From NCBI GenBank assembly GCA_964580585.1, contig CAZOKZ010000015.1:4466-68465 (forward strand): a DNA stretch of 64,000 bases. Reading direction: 5' to 3'. Shown here piece after piece: positions 7,777 to 16,949 of the stretch. The notes under the pieces were generated by a model. The model ran no database searches and was not told the DNA's origin. It worked only from the letters and a program-made list of their open reading frames with translations. A program made the position numbers and the translations under genes. Position 1 is the stretch's first letter. Each line of letters opens with the position of its first letter. Origin of the DNA: CAZOKZ01 sp964580585. Lineage in GTDB: Bacteria > Sumerlaeota > Sumerlaeia > SLMS01 > JAHLLQ01.

Positions 7777-8795
7777 CACTTTCGTCCCTTGGGATCGAAG
7801 GCATCGCGCAACCCATCGCCCAAAATATTGAAAGCGAGCATCGTTAAACTGATTGCAACGGCGGGAAACAGCAACAGATGCGGTGAGACCTTGATCGAGA
7901 CAAGCGCGTCGGAAGCAAGCGATCCCCACGAGGCAAGCGGCGGCGAAACCCCCAGGCCGATGAAGGAAAGGAAGGCTTCGACAAAGATCGCTTCGGGAAT
8001 GGCAAGCGTCGCGGCAACGAGCAAAGGCGCGAAACTATTTGGCAGCACATGCCGCAGAAGAAGCCGCGTTGGACCGATGCCAATCGAACGCCCAGCAAGC
8101 ACATAGTCGCGTGTTTTTTGATGCAGGACTTCGCCACGCGCCAAACGCGCCATCGTCAGCCAATTCGAGATTCCGAGCGCGAGGTAGATGCTCATCAAGT
8201 CGGGCGACAGTAGCAGCGGCACGTTGTCGCCAGGAGGCATCCAACCTTCAAGGACGGGTTTGACGAATACCTGAAGCAGGATAACGATGAGCAAAATCGG
8301 AATGCTGTACAGCGCATCGATCAGTCGCATCAGCACCGCATCGATCCAACCGCCCAGCCATCCTGCCAGTGTTCCCAATCCGACTCCGATAACGAGGTTG
8401 ATGAGCATGGACGCGAGGCCAACGGTCAGGCTGATGCGTCCCCCGAGCAGGAGGCGCGCGAACAAATCGCGACCTTCGGGGTCTGTGCCAGCCGGGTGCG
8501 CCGACGAGGGCGATTGCACTTCGCCGATCAACGCGAGATCGACTTTTGTAGGATCGATTTTCCAGAACAATGGTCCACCGAAGGCTGCAAAGGCCAGTAG
8601 AACGATCAGCGCAAACGCGACAATCGATGCGGGGTTGCGCACGAATCGCGCAAACGCAGGATAACGTTGTCGCCAGGATTCAGGCGGCAAGGCATCGACA
8701 GCGGTTTGGGGTGGAACAGCGGACAACGGCGACCTCGGGCAGGAACTGATGTTGATTTGCCAACGGACCGGGCACCCGGGCAAGGGGGAAGGCAA
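7776..8795 (-). CDS. OppC/DppC-type ABC transporter permease
   Basis: This is an inner-membrane permease of the oligopeptide/nickel importer class. After a soluble lead come the helix VASFALIVLLAF-like region (residues about 58-75), the GTDPEGRDLFARLLLGGRISL signature, further helices, and the ATPase-contact loop DYVLAGRSIGIGPTRLLLRHVLPN. It ends FDPKGRK as the family does. The start is uncertain: TTG 8795 directly follows the upstream stop without a good ribosome site, and in-frame TTG codons downstream are possible. No OppB, OppD, OppF or binding protein is nearby, so it is an orphan within this window. Confidence 0.85.
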   Translation of the reverse strand: MPSPLPGCPVRWQINISSCPRSPLSAVPPQTAVDALPPESWRQRYPAFARFVRNPASIVAFALIVLLAFAAFGGPLFWKIDPTKVDLALIGEVQSPSSAHPAGTDPEGRDLFARLLLGGRISLTVGLASMLINLVIGVGLGTLAGWLGGWIDAVLMRLIDALYSIPILLIVILLQVFVKPVLEGWMPPGDNVPLLLSPDLMSIYLALGISNWLTMARLARGEVLHQKTRDYVLAGRSIGIGPTRLLLRHVLPNSFAPLLVAATLAIPEAIFVEAFLSFIGLGVSPPLASWGSLASDALVSIKVSPHLLLFPAVAISLTMLAFNILGDGLRDAFDPKGRK

Positions 8796-10349
8796 CTATC
8801 CGACGAGCGCCGCCAATTCCGCCTGCATTTCCGCGGTCGTTGGCAACAATGGCAACCGTACAGCCGCCGGATAACCGTCCAACATTTGCGCCAACATCCA
8901 CTTGATTTTCGCGATCTGGTTTGCACCGGTCAATTGCTTGCACACGGTAAGAATTTGCGCATGCAACGTTTCGCCTTTGGCGCGATCATTCGTTTCCATC
9001 GCGCGTTCCATCGCAACGAACAGTTCGGGCAAACAATTGGCGCGCGCACTGACAAAACCAACCGCTCCGGCTTGCCAGGCGTTGAAAATCTTGGAATCGC
9101 CCCCCATGAAATAGTGCGAGGTGGCGGACAGCAGGCTCAAATCGGAGTCGGAATCTTTGATGCCAAAGTGGCGAATCCGTTGCAATTGCCCGGGCGCGAT
9201 TTTGTTGCCCGTATGCTGCGCAAAATTGTAAATCATGAATGGCACATCGACCGCATCGGCAATGGCGTTGAAGTACTCGACGACTCCGTCCCCCGGGGCG
9301 TTCGCGAAATAATACGGCGGAAGCGCAATCACCGCGTCGGCTCCGCAATCGGCAGCCCACCGGGCGGCTTCCAGCGTTTGCACCAGACTGTCTGCACCGA
9401 CCTGTGCCATCACAACGCCTGGGAAATACCGTCGAGCGAGCGCAAGCACATGTTTGCGTTCTGTAGGCAAGAGCGAAAAGAATTCGCCCGTCGTCCCGTT
9501 GATCATCAAACGCCGGACACCACGTTCGGCAAGCCATTCCAGGTGCCGAATCAATGCAACGTCGTCGATTGTATTATTTTCATCGAACGGCGTCGCCACG
9601 GGGACGATCAACCCGCGCAGTCCCACATCGTGTGAGCCGTCATCGATCAATTGCGCGAACGAAGGGTATAATTCCTCGGCGATGGATTCAATCGCGAGTC
9701 GATCATCATCGTGACGATACAGATGCACGTCGGACCATGCTTTGCTTTCCGCGCCGAATTTTTCAAACTCGCGCAGGTTGCTTTGCAAAAACGTCGCAAT
9801 GGCTTTTTCGCGCGAATACTGTCGTTCCTCGATATCGCGCGTCACGCGTGTGGCCAATTGCGTGCGCCAATCCGAATCGAGAAATATCGCAAAGTCCACC
9901 AAGTCGCGAAATTGACGATAGGTTGAAATTTCACCGTCCAAAATCGTAAAACGCGCTGGCGTAAAGAGCTGCGTAGCGTCTGCGTCCCCCGTCACGGCGT
10001 TATAAACGGGTTGGTCGAAAGACTCGCCACGACGTACGGCTTCGAGATGCGTGCGGATCAGCTCCATCTTGTTCGCATCCGGGTGTGCGCCAAACAGATT
10101 CTGGCCTGCTCGTGATTCGCGGGAGGTTTTGTAATCGTCGAGCGTCAAAATCGCACTATCGAATAATTGCTTAGCCAACGCGTGGCAAAAGGTCGATTTC
10201 CCTGTTCCTCCGGGACCGCCAATAGCAATCACCACAGGGCGTTCGGCAGAAGTGAATCGCTCGCGCAGCAAAGCGGCCAGCACTTCTTCCGCTGGCCGCC
10301 GTGTCATGGTTTTTTTGTCGTGTGTTACGTGGGTTTTGTGCTTATGCAT
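8796..10349 (-). CDS. Fusion of a uridine-kinase-like P-loop kinase with a DapA-family aldolase/lyase
   Basis: The 517-residue protein has two complete domains. Residues about 35-225 form a uridine kinase/phosphoribulokinase-type P-loop kinase: Walker A GGPGGTGKST at 44-53, LTLDDY at 69-73, and ILDGEIS at 136-142 where the family has its Walker B-like segment. Residues about 244-517 form a dihydrodipicolinate synthase/N-acetylneuraminate lyase-type barrel: GTTGE at 285-289, the tyrosine in MIYN at 374, and the Schiff-base lysine K398 in GIKDS. All key residues for pyruvate-type aldol chemistry are visible. The fusion suggests phosphorylation and cleavage or condensation of one metabolite, but the substrate is unknown. 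ATG 10349 was chosen; ATG 10307 is an alternative. Confidence 0.85.
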   Translation of the reverse strand: MHKHKTHVTHDKKTMTRRPAEEVLAALLRERFTSAERPVVIAIGGPGGTGKSTFCHALAKQLFDSAILTLDDYKTSRESRAGQNLFGAHPDANKMELIRTHLEAVRRGESFDQPVYNAVTGDADATQLFTPARFTILDGEISTYRQFRDLVDFAIFLDSDWRTQLATRVTRDIEERQYSREKAIATFLQSNLREFEKFGAESKAWSDVHLYRHDDDRLAIESIAEELYPSFAQLIDDGSHDVGLRGLIVPVATPFDENNTIDDVALIRHLEWLAERGVRRLMINGTTGEFFSLLPTERKHVLALARRYFPGVVMAQVGADSLVQTLEAARWAADCGADAVIALPPYYFANAPGDGVVEYFNAIADAVDVPFMIYNFAQHTGNKIAPGQLQRIRHFGIKDSDSDLSLLSATSHYFMGGDSKIFNAWQAGAVGFVSARANCLPELFVAMERAMETNDRAKGETLHAQILTVCKQLTGANQIAKIKWMLAQMLDGYPAAVRLPLLPTTAEMQAELAALVG

Positions 10350-10393
10350 GAGAGGCTTTCGCGTGCTTAACCGTCCACTGGAAACGGAAGGGG

Positions 10394-13231
10394 TTACTGG
10401 TTTTCGCGTTCGATGCGAACTCGCGCGCGCAGACCGTCGTCTTCGAACGTAAGACCGAATTGTAGCGCGCGCACTTCTTTGAGCGGGTCGATCGCAGGAG
10501 CGGCGTCTTCGATGCTGCCTGCAAATCCCAAAGCGGTGGATTCGTATGTTTGGAACTCTTCATTCCAGACGTACTGTCCGCCCGCCGGACAGAGCAATTT
10601 TGTTTTCCAGTATTGCTCGTGAAACGCCAGCGGATTTTCCACCTCAAATTGCCGACGCCATTCGTTCAGGATAAACAAATTCCCCCACGCCAGACGTTGT
10701 TGCTGTTCAAGAACCGGGTCGCGATACAAGGCACGCAGCATACCAACCGCTTCGTGTGTAACATGCGCAGCGGTGCTTTTACCGAGCCATTCCCCATTGG
10801 TTTTACCTCCGTCCCCCTTGTCTGCCGCCTTCGATTTCTCAGCCTCGCGTTCGAGTGAACGTTTCAGCAGATCTTCGTTCAACGTGAAAAGCAGGTAACT
10901 GGGCCGAGCGGCATAATAGAGGGCAACATCCTGAGCTTCTTCGGGCATATTTGTTTGCGCGTCCGCCGATGGCGCGATGCGTACATACGGTTTTTCACCG
11001 TGTGTACGCGTTTCCCAAATCGTCATGCCAGGCGCGGATTGGTCAATGTATGTGCGAAACGCTGCAAGAAACGCGGTGAGCTTGAACGCGTTTTGTACAT
11101 CGACGACCAAACCAACAGGCAATTGCCAGACGTGTTGCTCGAAGAAATCCTCGCGGGCGCGGCGGTCGTCGGCAACTTCGGCCAGTTGATCCCAAAGCGG
11201 ATCATCGTCGGCATAAACGGCAAACCATTGCCCAATCCAATTGAGCGCGGAATCGCCAATCGTCGGTGCCATCGAAGCCGCCATGCCGTTGGCCGCACGC
11301 ACCGGTTCGGATTGTGGATCGAGCGCCATGATGAAATGCAATAACGCCTGGGGATGAGGATCGCCTGCGCCGGAGGGGATTTCTGCGGTGCCGGTTATTC
11401 CCCGCCATTCTCGATATTCCGTCCAGGAAGTAAGCGGGCGAACACTCATATCGCCGTTCAGCTCGTCCGGCTTGATTGTCAATCGAATGGCAATCGGGTC
11501 GAAGAAACGACGCCAGCGGCGTTCGTACCGTTCGCGGAACCGATCGTACGCCCACAGTTCCTGTTCGGTGACCTTATCGAGGTCGAGCTCGATGATTGGC
11601 GTTTGGAATTCAAGCGAACCATAAACAGAAGACACGACACCGAATTTTGTCAGCGTCACCGTCCCCAGGTCGCTCCAGCTTTCCGGCGTTTCAATCACAC
11701 GTGGTTCAGAGACGCCAGTCACGAGATCGTTCAGGTGGCGTGCCTGAAGTTCGCCCAATTCAGCCTGAGCCCGAATACGACGCGAGGCTCCAATTCGCCA
11801 ACGCGGGTCGCACCAACGACGGATTGTTGCATCGCTGAGGAGAATGAACGCCGATTCTTCATTTTCTCCAACGGGATAGCGTGCACGATAGTAAGTGTAC
11901 TCGGGCAACGAACCAAGCGAGGGGATTTTTTCCTGCCAGGTGTTGATCACCCGTTTGAGTTGCGCGGTCGAATTCGTCACCACGACAATATTATCGAGCA
12001 CCGCCAGATACGAACTCACATCGCGGTCGGGCGTAACGACAAAGGTATAAGGTACTCCCTCCATCTCGCCCATTTCGGGAATAACGCCGCTGTCTTTCTG
12101 GCGTTTCTTCAAGTGCGTTACCAAGGGAGTGGTGGATTTCGCCTCGAAGAGAACTGCCACGTCGGATCCCGCGCGCAGGTACGGGTCAGAGCCGGTGAAC
12201 GCCACGCTGGCGATGACTTTCGGCCCCATAATCCGAGCGATCATGGTCGTTTCCAGGCACAATTGCGCATCGTAACGATCGCGGGTTTTGGCGCTTTCCG
12301 CACGCGGTTCCATCAAACGCAAAATTGGCGTGCCGCGCGCGTCGCTTTCGTCCAGCGTATCGAGCAAGTCCTTGAATGTCGGAAAAATAATGGCGTGTTG
12401 ATCGTGAGGAATCACCGAGGCAAGCGGATCGCGTTCGGGATCCAAGTCGGCGACGGATTCGGTCCAATCAATTTCCTCAACGGTAACGCCTTTGATGGTC
12501 TCGATATCGATGGTGCGCTTGGTCGATTTATCCGTCATCAGGATATCGTCCAGACTGAGGTTTTCGCTAATCGCACGCCCTCCACTGAACAATCCATACG
12601 TGCGCATCAGCTCTCCGTCCCCACGATTGCGATTCGCATTTTCCAGACGCGCAAGCGCGACGCTGGTCAGCGTGTCGTCGGACTTCGTGGAAAGCTGATA
12701 ATCCGCCTCGTTCATCTGATGACGAAACCAGGCACCACCGGGGACATTCATATCGAGCAAGCGTTTATAGTGGCGCTTTTTGGCTTCGAGAAATTCCGTA
12801 CGGGCAGCTTTTTGATCACTCGAAGTTGCGGGAATCTCAAACCTCAACCGCACCATGGCGGACCAATCGCCATTGGGAACAAACAACCTGCCCGCGATGG
12901 TTTCAGCCGAGTCGGTCTTCACAGCCAACACTGTCTCGCCCATCAGGTTACGATTTTGATTTTGAGGAAACCAGCCGTTGTTCACGCGGTCGAGCACGTA
13001 CACCTCACCTGCGCCATCCAAAACGGCGTAGGGCTGCATCATATCGCGTTGCAGACGGGCAAAGCTCCATGAAGGCACGGGTAAATTCGACCGCTGCGGA
13101 ATGGTCCCTTCGGTCAGGCGAAGCTCGTCCAGCGTAACGTGATAATATTGTTCAGCGGCGAAGAGTGGGCACACCAGAACCACCGCCATCACCAAAACCC
13201 AAAGAGCGGCACAAGCGCTGAGTCGCTTCAT
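10394..13231 (-). CDS. Large exported hypothetical protein
   Basis: The start is ATG 13231, preceded by GGAGG at a good distance (the frame is open 29 codons further upstream without such a site). The 945-residue product starts with a signal peptide (MKRLSACAALWVLVMAVVLV, cleavage near FAA-EQYY). The mature part alternates long hydrophilic segments with strand-rich parts, for example GSDVAVLFEAKSTTPL and YLAVLDNIVVVTNSTAQL, resembling the DUF3352-type exported proteins of unknown function seen in planctomycetes; this likeness is only an impression. No catalytic motif is recognised. It is followed after 44 bases by the kinase-DapA fusion on the same strand, so the four genes from 13231 to 6952 may form one transcript. 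Confidence 0.7.
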   Translation of the reverse strand: MKRLSACAALWVLVMAVVLVCPLFAAEQYYHVTLDELRLTEGTIPQRSNLPVPSWSFARLQRDMMQPYAVLDGAGEVYVLDRVNNGWFPQNQNRNLMGETVLAVKTDSAETIAGRLFVPNGDWSAMVRLRFEIPATSSDQKAARTEFLEAKKRHYKRLLDMNVPGGAWFRHQMNEADYQLSTKSDDTLTSVALARLENANRNRGDGELMRTYGLFSGGRAISENLSLDDILMTDKSTKRTIDIETIKGVTVEEIDWTESVADLDPERDPLASVIPHDQHAIIFPTFKDLLDTLDESDARGTPILRLMEPRAESAKTRDRYDAQLCLETTMIARIMGPKVIASVAFTGSDPYLRAGSDVAVLFEAKSTTPLVTHLKKRQKDSGVIPEMGEMEGVPYTFVVTPDRDVSSYLAVLDNIVVVTNSTAQLKRVINTWQEKIPSLGSLPEYTYYRARYPVGENEESAFILLSDATIRRWCDPRWRIGASRRIRAQAELGELQARHLNDLVTGVSEPRVIETPESWSDLGTVTLTKFGVVSSVYGSLEFQTPIIELDLDKVTEQELWAYDRFRERYERRWRRFFDPIAIRLTIKPDELNGDMSVRPLTSWTEYREWRGITGTAEIPSGAGDPHPQALLHFIMALDPQSEPVRAANGMAASMAPTIGDSALNWIGQWFAVYADDDPLWDQLAEVADDRRAREDFFEQHVWQLPVGLVVDVQNAFKLTAFLAAFRTYIDQSAPGMTIWETRTHGEKPYVRIAPSADAQTNMPEEAQDVALYYAARPSYLLFTLNEDLLKRSLEREAEKSKAADKGDGGKTNGEWLGKSTAAHVTHEAVGMLRALYRDPVLEQQQRLAWGNLFILNEWRRQFEVENPLAFHEQYWKTKLLCPAGGQYVWNEEFQTYESTALGFAGSIEDAAPAIDPLKEVRALQFGLTFEDDGLRARVRIERENQ

Positions 13232-13416
13232 GACACCACCTCCAGCGAAATAGATAATAATCGAATACTTACAATCAATTCCCAAGGCAAGGCTTTTCTT
13301 GAATCGGTTCGATGTCATACAGAAAACAAATTGAAGTATTCACTCGCGATGGTGTTGCATTTTATTATCGACACGCTGTTGAAATCTATCCATCCTGCGC
13401 TCCGAGGCAAATGGCA

Positions 13417-13848
13417 ATGAACACTGATTTAATTGAAATTACAACCGATCGATTAAGTATGGATCGCGTGTTGGAGGCAATCGGCCATCCGGTAGGTGTC
13501 GATGCGCCCGCGGGCGAAGACCCCGAGGCGGGGGCCTTGGTTACTTTTTCCGGTATCGTTCGGGCCACAGAGGGCAAGGAACAGATTGAGCATTTGGATT
13601 ACACCCATTATCCGAACATGGCGGAGAAAGAACTGGGGAAACTGATAGCCGAAGCCCGACGCCGCTGGCCGCTTCATCGTGTGGCATTGGTCCATCGTGT
13701 AGGTCCGGTAAAAGTCGCCGAAGCCTCGGTCATCGTCGCTGTCAGTGCCGGCCATCGATCCGAAGCATTCGATGCGGCTCGATTTCTGATCGACGAATTG
13801 AAAAAATCCGTACCGATTTGGAAGGCAACACCATCATCACTTGACTAA
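13417..13848 (+). CDS. moaE: Molybdopterin synthase catalytic subunit MoaE
   Basis: MoaE forms the large subunit of molybdopterin synthase and inserts two sulfurs, carried by MoaD, into cyclic pyranopterin phosphate. The 143-residue product shows GALVTFSGIVRAT, LDYTHYPNMAEKEL, VALVHRVGPVKV and the signature GHRSEAFDAARFLIDELKK followed by VPIWK, with the catalytic lysines in the last segment. I chose ATG 13417 (MNTDLIEITTDRL) rather than earlier starts because the protein then has family length; GAGG lies about 10 bases upstream. No moaD or other molybdenum cofactor gene is in the window, so the partner must lie elsewhere. Confidence 0.9.
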   Translation: MNTDLIEITTDRLSMDRVLEAIGHPVGVDAPAGEDPEAGALVTFSGIVRATEGKEQIEHLDYTHYPNMAEKELGKLIAEARRRWPLHRVALVHRVGPVKVAEASVIVAVSAGHRSEAFDAARFLIDELKKSVPIWKATPSSLD

Positions 13849-13911
13849 GCGTTACCCGTGTGCCATGCATTCGACACCTTGCCGACTGCTCTGCACGGGA
13901 CGATATCTTCG

Positions 13912-14862
13912 ATGCGTGAGAACCAGCCGATGGGAAACAATACGGCCATGAGCGCCCAAAACCAAGAATTGCTACGGTCGATTCAGCAATCGAAATCCAT
14001 TCGCGAAACTCGCTATCCCTGTCTTTTTCCGGGGATGCTTCGGATATTGTTTCCGGAAAAATCCTTTGTTCCACTCAACGTCGCCGTACGCGTGGCCAAC
14101 CTGAGTTGTGGCGGGGCGATGGTGGAATTACATGGCGCGAACCTCGACGAAGGGGTCGAAACCTTTAAGGGATGTTATTTCGAGTTGCGAATTGCCGTGG
14201 CGGGCACCCCGCCGATTTACGGCGTGGTGGCGCGTTCGGATTTGCAGGAAGATTGCGGTATTCTGGGCCTTCGGTTCCACCGTCCTTATCCGGAGTTAAT
14301 CGGTAGCCTGATTCATCAGGAAGGCGATTACTCCACCGACCCCACGGCATTACCGATGCCTGTTCTCGATCCTTTCGCACCGATTTCCGACGAATCGCTC
14401 ATCATTATTTCCGGTCATTGCGTCGATGCCACCGAGGTTGTGGTTATCAGCGAGGATGGAATCGACCTGACCGTTCCGGTCCATCATGGTCGGTTCAGTG
14501 CAAAGCTGGAATTGACGCACCAAGAGTTCAATAATTTCCAAATTATCGCTCGAGCAGGCCAACGCCAATCGCCGCCAATTCCACTGACGGTCGCCTATGT
14601 ACCGTTGCCGTCAGACGACTTTCACTTCCACACGGAATCGTCCACCGACATGCAAGGAAATTACGTGCTGACGTTGGACTACATGGGCGCGGCATACTCG
14701 GGCGGGCGAATGCTGGCGAAGTTCGTCGAACTTACCCCAGGTGGCAAACACGCGCGCATTTCCATTAAACTGACGTCGTCGGAAGAATACCCCGAGGATA
14801 TCGCCTTGGAATTACGACGCGAGGCGGAATCGCTGAAGCGTAATTCCCGCGCGGAGGAATAA
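13912..14862 (+). CDS. PilZ-domain-like protein with an extra C-terminal domain
   Basis: Residues about 35-130 of the 316-residue product resemble a PilZ domain, the cyclic di-GMP receptor fold. There is an arginine-containing lead RETRYPCLFPG, the NLSCGGAMVEL motif of D/NxSxxG type, and VARSDLQEDCGILGLRFHRP. The first half of the c-di-GMP motif (RxxxR) is not clearly present, so nucleotide binding is uncertain. The remaining 180 residues look strand-rich (VVVISEDGIDLTVPVHHGRFSAKLEL) with no known motif. ATG 13912 was chosen; GTG 13858 and a later ATG are possible. It follows moaE after about 60 bases on the same strand. Confidence 0.6.
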   Translation: MRENQPMGNNTAMSAQNQELLRSIQQSKSIRETRYPCLFPGMLRILFPEKSFVPLNVAVRVANLSCGGAMVELHGANLDEGVETFKGCYFELRIAVAGTPPIYGVVARSDLQEDCGILGLRFHRPYPELIGSLIHQEGDYSTDPTALPMPVLDPFAPISDESLIIISGHCVDATEVVVISEDGIDLTVPVHHGRFSAKLELTHQEFNNFQIIARAGQRQSPPIPLTVAYVPLPSDDFHFHTESSTDMQGNYVLTLDYMGAAYSGGRMLAKFVELTPGGKHARISIKLTSSEEYPEDIALELRREAESLKRNSRAEE

Positions 14863-14949
14863 CACAGGGAAGCTCCCTCCCTCTATCTTTGTGTATCTTC
14901 GTTGCCTTTGCGCTATTGGGGGATTTTTTTCCCGTTTGCCCTATTCAAC

Positions 14950-16752
14950 TCAGTACGTAAAACAGGACCCACCGATAAATTCACGCAGCAGCGAATGGCG
15001 CGGTACATAATCGCCCTGGATGTCGTGAAAATAGCTGAGGAATTTAATCAGCCGAGCGGCTTCGGCATACTCTGGATGCGTGGGTTTCACGCGTTTGAGA
15101 ACGGGCACCGCATAACGTTTGAGGGCGGCGATTTCGTAAGGCAGCGCCGAGTTAAAAATGGCATCGGCGTTTTCCTGATAGGGGAAGATGTTTTTTTCTT
15201 CTCCGCGACGAACCGACGGCCAACGCAACAGCGTATCTACCGCATCGTGACCGCGATAATTGAAGTCGCGCACCATGCGGCGAATCAACCGAGCGTCGGC
15301 GGAAGAGATGCGATTGTGATCGTCGATGTTCAGGTGCGTGAGAGGGCTTGCGTAAATCTTGAATTTCAACCCATCGGGAATCGTCGGCAATAATTCGTCA
15401 TTCAACCCGTGAATGCCTTCGAGAATGATCAGATTATTCTCTTCCAGTTGCAACTCTTCTCCTGGAAAACCCCGTCCTTTGGCAAAGTTGAACTTCGGAA
15501 TGCGCACCCGTTCGCCCCGTAATAACGCGCGAACGGTATCCTGGAGCCCCACGACGTCGATGGCCTGGAAAGCCTCGAAATCCAACTCGCCATTTTCATC
15601 GCGCGGCGTGTGATCGCGATCTACGAAGAAATCGTCCAACCCGATGACCACCGGGCGGTGACCGTTGACGCGCAACTGGATAGAGAGACGTTTGACCGTG
15701 GTTGTTTTTCCGGAAGCGGATGGCCCCGCGAGCAAAATGATCTTGGGCTGGCGCGGATGGTTCGTAATCATATCGGCAATGTTGGCGATACGCTTTTCGT
15801 GCAACGCTTCGGCGATCAAAACGTATTCGCGCACGCGATTTGAATCGATTAATGTGTTCAGTTGAGGAACCGTGCGCCAATCGAGGATGTTCATCCAACG
15901 CTCGTATTCGCGCAGAACGCCGAACATTTTTTCCTGTTCCCGGCTGACGGGCAGTTCGTGCGGATTGCTCGACCGCCCAAAACGCAAAACGAAACCAGGG
16001 TGCATGTGTTTGAGCTCGAAAGCCGACAAACACCCGGTCGATGGCGCCAATTGACCATAGAAATGATTGATCCGTCCGCATAACGAATAAATGGAAACTG
16101 TTTCCGCGTGCGCGTACTTCAGCAGTTCGACTTTGTCCATCATGTCGGCTTTGCGGAAAATTTCAATCGCCTTGGCAAGCGGGTATTCGCGGCGTTCGAT
16201 GGGTTCGTTCGCATCGATGATTTCGTGCATGCGTTTTTCGATCGCCTGCACGTCGGCTGGACTGAGCCCCACGGCTCCGTCGCCCCGGTATTGTTCGCAA
16301 TACAGTTCCCCGTAGTACCCCTGGTCCAACGAGTGATTAATATAGACGCGCATGTCGGGAAAAAGTTCGGTTGCCGCTGCAATCAAGACAAACACCAGGC
16401 TGCGGCGAGAAATGAGCGAACCGTCGCGCGTCCCCAAGTGAATCGGAACGAGGGGACCTGACTGGTCCAACGGCCGCTGAAGCGAGGTGACCTTGTTCCG
16501 GTAACGTACCGCCACAATGGGAAGCGGCGCGGTGAGTCCAGCGTCGGCGATTACTTTTCCGGCAGGTGTATCGCGCGGCACGCGCAAATTTTTCCCATCG
16601 GGTAATTGAATCCGTACCATCCGAGTGCCCGCCACGGGGGTTTTCTTCGGCTGAGCAGACAATGCGGCCTCGGTTTTGGCGGAACTACGCGCACGATGCG
16701 ACGTAGAGGCGGAATGGGATTTGCCCGGGGACTTGCGGCGTTTGTGCGACAT
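14950..16752 (-). CDS. TGS-domain nucleoside/uridine kinase-like protein
   Basis: The 600-residue protein starts at ATG 16752 with GAGGAG six bases upstream. A basic, probably flexible N-terminus leads to a TGS domain (VRIQLPDGKNLRVPRDTPAGKVI). Next comes a threonyl-tRNA-synthetase-like editing-type region (residues about 110-220), then a P-loop kinase domain with Walker A LLAGPSASGKTTT near residue 340, VIGLDDFFVDRDHTPR, and LIILEGIHGLN. This three-part layout is the known TGS-uridine kinase family (as in Thermotoga). It is assumed to phosphorylate nucleosides, but its true substrate is unsettled. It is convergent with the PilZ-like gene and divergent from the membrane protein at 16950. Confidence 0.85.
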   Translation of the reverse strand: MSHKRRKSPGKSHSASTSHRARSSAKTEAALSAQPKKTPVAGTRMVRIQLPDGKNLRVPRDTPAGKVIADAGLTAPLPIVAVRYRNKVTSLQRPLDQSGPLVPIHLGTRDGSLISRRSLVFVLIAAATELFPDMRVYINHSLDQGYYGELYCEQYRGDGAVGLSPADVQAIEKRMHEIIDANEPIERREYPLAKAIEIFRKADMMDKVELLKYAHAETVSIYSLCGRINHFYGQLAPSTGCLSAFELKHMHPGFVLRFGRSSNPHELPVSREQEKMFGVLREYERWMNILDWRTVPQLNTLIDSNRVREYVLIAEALHEKRIANIADMITNHPRQPKIILLAGPSASGKTTTVKRLSIQLRVNGHRPVVIGLDDFFVDRDHTPRDENGELDFEAFQAIDVVGLQDTVRALLRGERVRIPKFNFAKGRGFPGEELQLEENNLIILEGIHGLNDELLPTIPDGLKFKIYASPLTHLNIDDHNRISSADARLIRRMVRDFNYRGHDAVDTLLRWPSVRRGEEKNIFPYQENADAIFNSALPYEIAALKRYAVPVLKRVKPTHPEYAEAARLIKFLSYFHDIQGDYVPRHSLLREFIGGSCFTY

Positions 16753-16949
16753 GCGAAGCTCCTCTGATCCAGGGTAAAGCGAACAATTTGAGTCGCATTG
16801 TGGAAGAAACATGCAGGCAGAATCAAGATGATAACGCAGACTTATAGAAAACTAAAGTCGCCCATGCCGCGATTTCCCCACTTGCGCACCCGGAGAACAG
16901 AAGCAAAAAAGGGAGCCTGTATTTATCCCCTCCGCACAAGGGACCGCGA

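Noticed and set aside
11354..13072. 572-codon plus-strand frame opposite the large exported protein
   Set aside because: The minus-strand gene has a ribosome site and signal peptide; the plus-strand product is rich in Arg, His and Cys, as antisense frames are.
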